From NCBI GenBank assembly GCA_012513125.1, contig JAAZCS010000047.1, positions 1 to 9,939 of the forward strand: a stretch of 9,939 bases of DNA, written 5' to 3'. Source of the DNA: Treponema sp. (GTDB taxonomy: Bacteria > Spirochaetota > Spirochaetia > Treponematales > Treponemataceae). This document shows positions 6,482 through 9,939 of this stretch, piece after piece. The first letter of the stretch is position 1; every line of letters starts with the position of its first letter. A program made the position numbers and the translations under genes. The notes under the pieces were generated by a model. It made no database searches. It had not been told where the DNA came from and saw only the letters and a list, made by a program, of their open reading frames with translations.

Positions 6482-7399
6482 ATGGATAAACACAAGGAGG
6501 TTCATAAGTATATAAACTATATCAAGAGTCATGATGTAACTGCTGATGGACGAATCACTTCGGCTACGATTGAAGGAAAAGTTAATTACTGTAAGAGACA
6601 ATTTGATCGAATCTTTAAAGAATATTCTAAATATACTCCGTTTGAAATGGCAGAGAGGTTTCGATTGTTATGCTGCATTGAGCATATAAGCAAGGGGAAT
6701 AACTTGATAGAAACAGCTCTTCAATATGATTTCACACCAGAAGGACTATCAAATGCAATTCGTACCAAGCTAAATCTTAACGTAGAAAAAATCAGACAAG
6801 AAGGATTTGAATTAGAAAAGCATATAAAAATAAGTAATTCAATGGTACATCTTGCCCCCTATAAATATCAATTAAAGAAAGAGACGTTTATGGAATACCT
6901 TGAAGCCTTAAACGACGAGAAGATTTTAAAGCTAATCTCTAGTGATTCTCCTAAAGTTGTAGTAGAAGAAGGTGTAGGGTTGCATTTAGATTATAAAAAA
7001 GTAACTAATATTTTAAATCGGTTTGATGGTTGTGATATTGATGAAAAAGCATTTGAAAACCTAGATTTTAATGAAAGTGTAATTATATATGCTATTTGTA
7101 ATAAAGAATTGATGTCTGGAAATAGCCAGTTTGAAGTGCGAGTAAGTAAATTGTTTTCGTACTATTTCCTAATATGTTTTTTCTTTAATATTGAAACGTT
7201 AAATCTCAAAAAAGGACATTATAAACTTGCAATTAAAAAGGAGCTTAGAATTATACTTGACAGTCTAAAAGAGATTGAAGAAGTTACAAAAGAGTCTTAT
7301 GATATTATTTTGCACTCCGCTGTTAAAGGGAATGTTGCTATAGTTCAGTTTGGTCCTTTATTTAAAGAAATGATGCAGGTGTGCAAGGAGCCCATTTAA
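6482..7399 (+). CDS. AraC-type DNA-binding domain fused to an unrecognised C-terminal half
   Basis: With the start at 6482 the product has 305 residues. The frame is open from an ATG at 6416, but those extra 22 residues (MKMSVWIVLFEIYFSTIAET and two more) overlap the mini-ORF and precede the natural domain start, so I prefer 6482. Residues about 5-105 follow the AraC/XylS double helix-turn-helix plan: a leading helix (HKYINYIKSH), a first HTH with CKRQFDRIFKEYSKYTPFEM, a connecting helix (AERFRLLCCIEHI) and a second HTH with LIETALQYDFTPEGLSNAIR followed by TKLNLNVEKIRQ. This domain is at the N-terminus, whereas most AraC regulators carry it at the C-terminus. Residues about 110-305 are unrecognised and mostly helical, with an aromatic-rich hydrophobic stretch at about 213-227 (FSYYFLICFFF). 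It may be a local regulator of the neighbouring cargo genes; targets are unknown. Confidence 0.65.
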   Translation: MDKHKEVHKYINYIKSHDVTADGRITSATIEGKVNYCKRQFDRIFKEYSKYTPFEMAERFRLLCCIEHISKGNNLIETALQYDFTPEGLSNAIRTKLNLNVEKIRQEGFELEKHIKISNSMVHLAPYKYQLKKETFMEYLEALNDEKILKLISSDSPKVVVEEGVGLHLDYKKVTNILNRFDGCDIDEKAFENLDFNESVIIYAICNKELMSGNSQFEVRVSKLFSYYFLICFFFNIETLNLKKGHYKLAIKKELRIILDSLKEIEEVTKESYDIILHSAVKGNVAIVQFGPLFKEMMQVCKEPI

Positions 7400-7540
7400 T
7401 AAATAAGCTCTAAAACATTGTAACTAACCACACACTTATCTTTCTAGATGCTACCTTTTTTTTCGAACGGACGCTAATCTATAGAGATATATCCTTCTAG
7501 TTGAATCAAACTTTAAATAATTCGAATACTTAAAAATCTT

Positions 7541-7550
7541 GTTTTAAAAC
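7541..7550. repeat. Palindrome GTTTTAAAAC beside the first dyad
   Basis: A perfect 10-base palindrome, extended to 12 by flanking T and A (7540-7551), directly abuts the 36-bp dyad sequence at 7552. With a G-T wobble and one C-G pair it can extend to 7538-7553. It may be part of the same regulatory site, or a chance A/T palindrome. Confidence 0.3.
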
Positions 7551-7551
7551 A

Positions 7552-7587
7552 GGTATGGTATTACCATACATTATGGCGTAGCCATAC
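7552..7587. repeat. 36-bp dyad repeat, copy 1, upstream of the zinc-cluster gene
   Basis: The sequence holds two abutting inverted repeats. GTATGGTA (7553-7560) and TACCATAC (7562-7569) surround one base, and TATGGC (7572-7577) and GCCATA (7581-7586) surround GTA. Copy 2 at 8808-8843 aligns without gaps at 29 of 36 positions. The ATG of the 399-residue gene lies 16 bases after this copy. Two half-sites per copy suggest binding by a dimer or tetramer, or an RNA double hairpin. Confidence 0.6.
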
Positions 7588-7603
7588 AATTTAATTTAAT
7601 AAA

Positions 7604-8803
7604 ATGATGCAAGAAACCTTTAGTGATTTAGAGCACCTTTCAGAAAAAGAGATTGAAGAATTGATAGAACGTTACTACAATCAAGAAAGAATAAAAGACT
7701 TGTTAAAAGTTTATAGACTAAATATTGCATCAGGGCAACTGATAAGACTTTTTCCACCTCGAGTATCTGATAACATCTGCCCTTATTGCAATGAGAATAT
7801 GGTTAAACGATTTGCATCCAGATCTTACAATAATTATGATAATGGTGATGTTATTTGTGAGGCTTGCAAGCACATTCATGATTCATTTGGATGTAGATGT
7901 CATCATTGCAGAAATGCTGAAAGAGAAAGAGTGATTAAAGAGCGTGAGGAAAAACACCAGGCTATAAAAGTCATTCTTGATAAAATGAATGAAAGAAGAA
8001 TTTCATCAGAAGAGTTAACTCTTGAAGAGAAAATATATTTAGGAGCTTTATTTAGAGTCGGCTTGTCGGAAGATTTAAGCATAATTAATCCTGTAAACTC
8101 ATTTTACATTCCGCTAGCACCAACTGATAATTACTCAACTGAGATTTTGGAGAATTTATCTTCTCGAAATATTATTGGTATTAGCCCAGAATCAGATGTA
8201 GATGCATTTGATGAAGTAGATTTTGCGAGTAATTCTTTTACATATACAACCCATGGGATAAAGAGGACTCTTCTTATTGATGTTAATGAAGGGGATAAGA
8301 AATCCTTTTTTGAATCATTAATGAATCCGACTTATGAACTGTTGCCAGAAGATGCTTACGATCTTTGGTTGAAGATAGCATTAAACGAATGCTTGGAATA
8401 CTTTTATTATAGCGTAAGAAATGTTTTTGGCGCTGAATACAATGCTGGTAATAAAACTTTAAGTGTATTTACGGAAATGCTTAAAAATCTATCTGTATCT
8501 CAGGTATTTTGTCTTATCTATCGTGCGACCAACACTGCTCTTAGATTTCAGGTTGAGCGTGGAGTTTATAGAAAGTATGCGGTGAATACAATCATAGGGA
8601 ATGCACAAAATTTCGCTGAAAGAGCATTGAATAATAATTGGTCTACTACAAAATATAGCCGACCTCGAGAATGTCCTCAGTCAGCATTGAGCAAGTTCTT
8701 TTTTGATCGCGTGATAAAAATTGGAGATGATGGATTTAATATGCCGCCGATGCGCCCTAGCAGCCCTCTAGACGAATTGAATGATCAAATGCCCAATTTT
8801 TGA
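7604..8803 (+). CDS. Unrecognised 399-residue protein with three Cys clusters (zinc-ribbon-like)
   Basis: I do not assign a family. The N-terminal 50 residues are charged and helical (LSEKEIEELIERYYNQERIK) and end in a RLFPPRV motif. A probable zinc-binding module follows: CPYC at 59-62, CEAC at 85-88 and CRCHHC at 97-102. This arrangement fits one or two zinc ribbons and suggests nucleic-acid or protein binding. Residues about 103-140 form a highly charged helix (ERERVIKEREEKHQAIKVIL). The rest (140-399) is mixed alpha/beta with no catalytic motif I can name, including VERGVYRKYAVNTIIGNAQN near 328-347 and a Pro-rich tail (MPPMRPSSP). There are two adjacent ATGs at 7604 and 7607; either may be used. 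It is flanked by two copies of the 36-bp dyad and followed by a small acidic gene, so the two probably form a unit. Confidence 0.72.
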   Translation: MMQETFSDLEHLSEKEIEELIERYYNQERIKDLLKVYRLNIASGQLIRLFPPRVSDNICPYCNENMVKRFASRSYNNYDNGDVICEACKHIHDSFGCRCHHCRNAERERVIKEREEKHQAIKVILDKMNERRISSEELTLEEKIYLGALFRVGLSEDLSIINPVNSFYIPLAPTDNYSTEILENLSSRNIIGISPESDVDAFDEVDFASNSFTYTTHGIKRTLLIDVNEGDKKSFFESLMNPTYELLPEDAYDLWLKIALNECLEYFYYSVRNVFGAEYNAGNKTLSVFTEMLKNLSVSQVFCLIYRATNTALRFQVERGVYRKYAVNTIIGNAQNFAERALNNNWSTTKYSRPRECPQSALSKFFFDRVIKIGDDGFNMPPMRPSSPLDELNDQMPNF

Positions 8804-8807
8804 ATTA

Positions 8808-8843
8808 GGTATGGCACTACCATATATTCTGTTGTTGCCATAC
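8808..8843. repeat. 36-bp dyad repeat, copy 2, upstream of the small acidic gene
   Basis: This copy keeps the outer and central symmetry of copy 1. TATGG (8810-8814) and CCATA (8820-8824) form one inverted repeat, and GTATGGC (8809-8815) can also pair with GCCATAC (8837-8843). It begins 5 bases after the stop of the 399-residue gene and ends 41 bases before the ATG at 8885. Same orientation as copy 1. A shared regulator of the two genes is the simplest reading. Confidence 0.6.
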
Positions 8844-8884
8844 TGTATTGCATATATGTTAACACTTTTATAAACAATAGTATA

Positions 8885-9199
8885 ATGAAAAAAGAGACCC
8901 TTACAAAAGACCAATTTATCAATCTTCCATTTGACACAAAGTGTGTTTTACTTGAAATGTTGATGACAGATGCCTATTTCAGTGGTCAACAAGAAATTGG
9001 ATTCTGGCTTCCAGAAGACTTTACTGGAGAAAATGAAGAACCTCTACCAATAGCACCACCTGAAATTAAAAAGATAGAGGATATGAAATTCGCAGAGTTG
9101 CTTGATAAGCTTACCAACGAACTTTTTAAGGATAAAAGCCATATTACTGTGGATGAAGATTTGTTGAATTATGATGATCTGCTTTTTCTTTATCAGTGA
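8885..9199 (+). CDS. Unrecognised small acidic protein, likely partner of the zinc-cluster protein
   Basis: The 104-residue product is not recognised. It is markedly acidic, with Asp/Glu well in excess of Lys/Arg. Features include an N-terminal helix (LTKDQFINLPFDTKCVLLEM), a central Glu- and Pro-rich stretch (LPEDFTGENEEPLPIAPPEI, about 42-61), and a C-terminal half with Leu-rich amphipathic helices (FAELLDKLTNELFKD) and a tail rich in Asp and Leu. There is no signal peptide or membrane span. The gene lies 81 bases after the 399-residue gene, on the same strand, and is preceded by the second copy of the 36-bp dyad. It could be a regulatory or inhibitory partner, for example an acidic antidote-like protein; this is a guess from size and charge only. 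Confidence 0.6.
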   Translation: MKKETLTKDQFINLPFDTKCVLLEMLMTDAYFSGQQEIGFWLPEDFTGENEEPLPIAPPEIKKIEDMKFAELLDKLTNELFKDKSHITVDEDLLNYDDLLFLYQ

Positions 9200-9218
9200 C
9201 CTTTCTTTGTAATGAAGT

Positions 9219-9252
9219 AGTTGAAGAATTAATCGGGTTAGATTTTTCAACT
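9219..9252 (+). terminator. Hairpin downstream of the small acidic gene, possible terminator
   Basis: AGTTGAAGAA (9219-9228) can pair with TTTTTCAACT (9243-9252) with one G-T wobble and a 14-base loop, followed by TTATTCTT. The stem is A/T-rich and the loop large, so termination is only a possibility. Confidence 0.3.
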
Positions 9253-9265
9253 TTATTCTTAAATG

Positions 9266-9302
9266 GGTATTCCATACCGTATGTTAGATAAATAGTATAT
9301 GG
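9266..9302. repeat. Third, degenerate TATGG/CCATA palindromic site
   Basis: GGTAT (9266-9270) and ATACC (9274-9278) surround TCC; CATAC (9273-9277) and GTATG (9279-9283) surround one C; and CCATA (9272-9276) is complementary to TATGG (9298-9302). Read on the minus strand it contains GGTATGGAATACC, close to the first half of the 36-bp dyads, in the opposite orientation. It would close off the two-gene unit on the right, but similarity is only to the core. Confidence 0.4.
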
Positions 9303-9380
9303 TGCGAAAGCTTTTTTTAAGTATGTTTACAAAAGAAAGTTTTTTTATAGTAAAATTTGTATAACAAAGCTCTTGATAAA

Positions 9381-9428
9381 ATGCCTACAGAAGGGGAGGA
9401 GGACTTCTCTTTTGTAGAAGTTATTTAA
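9381..9428 (+). promoter_or_regulatory. Leader with 14-bp hairpin inside a 15-residue upstream ORF
   Basis: CTACAGAAGGGGAG (9385-9398) pairs with CTTCTCTTTTGTAG (9404-9417) along all 14 positions, three of them G-T, with a GAGGA loop. The hairpin lies wholly inside an ORF at 9381-9428 encoding MPTEGEEDFSFVEVI and a TAA stop, 21 bases before the restriction gene start. No T run follows, so it is not a standard terminator. A leader that controls translation or transcript stability of the restriction gene is the inference. An imperfect promoter-like TAAAATTTG lies at 9351-9359. Confidence 0.4.
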
Positions 9429-9449
9429 CCCAATAGGAAGAAATCAACA

Positions 9450-9939
9450 ATGGAACTACACCTTTTGAAACCCAAGAAAGCACTAAACAAAGCTTTTTTA
9501 AAAGTTAAACCCAACAGAACAGAGATTGAAGGTTTCAAGAGCCATCTCATCCAATTGCTCGATCACATCAACGATGATCAATCAGAAGAGTTCCACAAGA
9601 ATCTGGTTATCGACTTTTTGAAGAAAACCTATTACGATCCCAATCACTTTGTAAATACAAAAGGACGAAACGACCTAGTCATTCACAACGGAGATAAGGC
9701 AACCACGCCCGTGGGTGTTATTGTTGAAGCCAAAAAGCCTACCAACAGAGCAGAGATGGTGACAAAAGAACGGCTCAATGTGAAAGCATTTCAAGAGTTG
9801 GTTTTGTACTATCTGCGTGAAAGAATAACTCAGAAAAATATTGAGGTAAAACATCTTATCATCACCAATATCAATGAGTGGTTCATTTTTGATGCGGTAG
9901 TGTTTGATAGGCTTTTTGCACAAAACAAGGGTTTTGTAC
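9450..9939 (+). CDS. Type IIG-like restriction-methylation enzyme, N-terminal part (runs off the right edge)
   Basis: The frame from ATG 9450 (MELHLLKPKKALNKAFLKVK) stays open to the window end, giving the first 163 residues of a protein that is usually around 1000 or more residues in this family. The N-terminal nuclease domain is recognisable. Residues 71-95 contain the PD-(D/E)XK pattern, with Asp75 in GRNDLVIHN and Glu93-Ala-Lys95 in GVIVEAKKP. The family-like segment AFQELVLYYLRERITQKNIE follows at about 113-132, and a beta-rich VKHLIITNINEWFIFDAV after that. The methyltransferase and target-recognition parts would be beyond the edge. Such enzymes cut and methylate DNA with one polypeptide and act in phage defence. 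AGGAAG lies 8 bases before the ATG and may serve as a weak ribosome binding site. Its codons contain more G and C than those of the two upstream cargo genes, which may point to a separate origin. Confidence 0.8.
   Translation, partial: MELHLLKPKKALNKAFLKVKPNRTEIEGFKSHLIQLLDHINDDQSEEFHKNLVIDFLKKTYYDPNHFVNTKGRNDLVIHNGDKATTPVGVIVEAKKPTNRAEMVTKERLNVKAFQELVLYYLRERITQKNIEVKHLIITNINEWFIFDAVVFDRLFAQNKGFV

Noticed and set aside
9044..9250. Minus-strand ORF over the end of the small acidic gene
   Set aside because: It overlaps the + strand gene and reads as low-complexity Ile/Leu/Lys sequence from AT-rich DNA.
7552..9302. Integron attC sites flanking gene cassettes
   Set aside because: The dyads lack the paired GTTRRRY/RYYYAAC core sites. 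GTTAGAT at 9237 and 9283 matches one half only, and no integron integrase is present.
9299..9364. 21-codon ORF (MVRKLFLSMFTKESFFIVKF and one more residue) in the gap before the restriction gene
   Set aside because: It is short, built largely from poly-T and poly-A tracts, and has no promoter or start-site support beyond chance.
9675..9923. Minus-strand ORF of 82 codons near the right edge
   Set aside because: It lies fully opposite the restriction gene, whose PD-(D/E)XK motif supports the + strand frame.
1..9939. Insertion sequence, tRNA or rRNA gene, retron or group II intron
   Set aside because: No transposase, reverse transcriptase, cloverleaf-like tRNA or rRNA-like segment was seen on either strand.

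Overview
The window looks like part of a mobilizable genomic element from an AT-rich member of the Bacteroidota (Flavobacteriia/Cytophagia type). This rests on gene content rather than on any marker gene. The element carries a BfmA/BtgA-type mobilization protein followed by a DUF5712-type relaxase-like protein, a RepA-like AAA ATPase, a primase-like protein whose CHC2 finger has lost its metal ligands, and a MerR/excisionase-like small helix-turn-helix protein. Strong Shine-Dalgarno sequences are absent from nearly every start, as is usual in that phylum. No integrase, coupling protein or rRNA/tRNA gene is present, so the ends of the element lie outside the window or cannot be seen in it.

Layout. 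Bases 1-401 hold the 3' end of an unrecognised gene that enters from the left. Bases 512-901 encode a small HTH protein and end in a clear intrinsic terminator. Bases 946-2912 form a replication block: a RepA-like ATPase and a Toprim primase-like protein, separated by an array of 9-bp GTTCC/GTTGC repeats (about 1959-2031) that resembles iterons. Bases 2913-3088 carry two small hairpins where an oriT would be expected. Bases 3089-6137 form one tight mobilization and partition operon: accessory mobilization protein, relaxase-like protein, ParA, and a ribbon-helix-helix partner. All genes are on the + strand.

Right of 6137 the character changes to accessory cargo. A 344-base region contains a palindrome, a terminator-like hairpin, a candidate Bacteroidota promoter and a 29-codon mini-ORF. 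It precedes a gene whose N-terminal part looks like an AraC-type DNA-binding domain joined to an unrecognised C-terminal half. Then come a 399-residue protein with three closely packed Cys clusters (zinc-ribbon-like) and a 104-residue acidic protein. A nearly identical 36-bp dyad-symmetric sequence lies just upstream of each of these two genes (7552-7587 and 8808-8843), and a related half-size palindrome follows them. The window ends inside the start of a large type IIG-like restriction-methylation gene with a visible PD-(D/E)XK nuclease motif. Its leader contains a 14-bp hairpin lying within a 15-residue upstream ORF.

How the genes may fit together (inference): the left two thirds replicate, segregate and mobilize the element. 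The right third looks like a cargo or defence site in which an uncharacterised two-gene unit (zinc-cluster protein plus small acidic protein, possibly controlled through the shared 36-bp dyad) sits between an AraC-like gene and a restriction enzyme. That unit, its dyads and the 9-bp repeat array are the best candidates for something undescribed.
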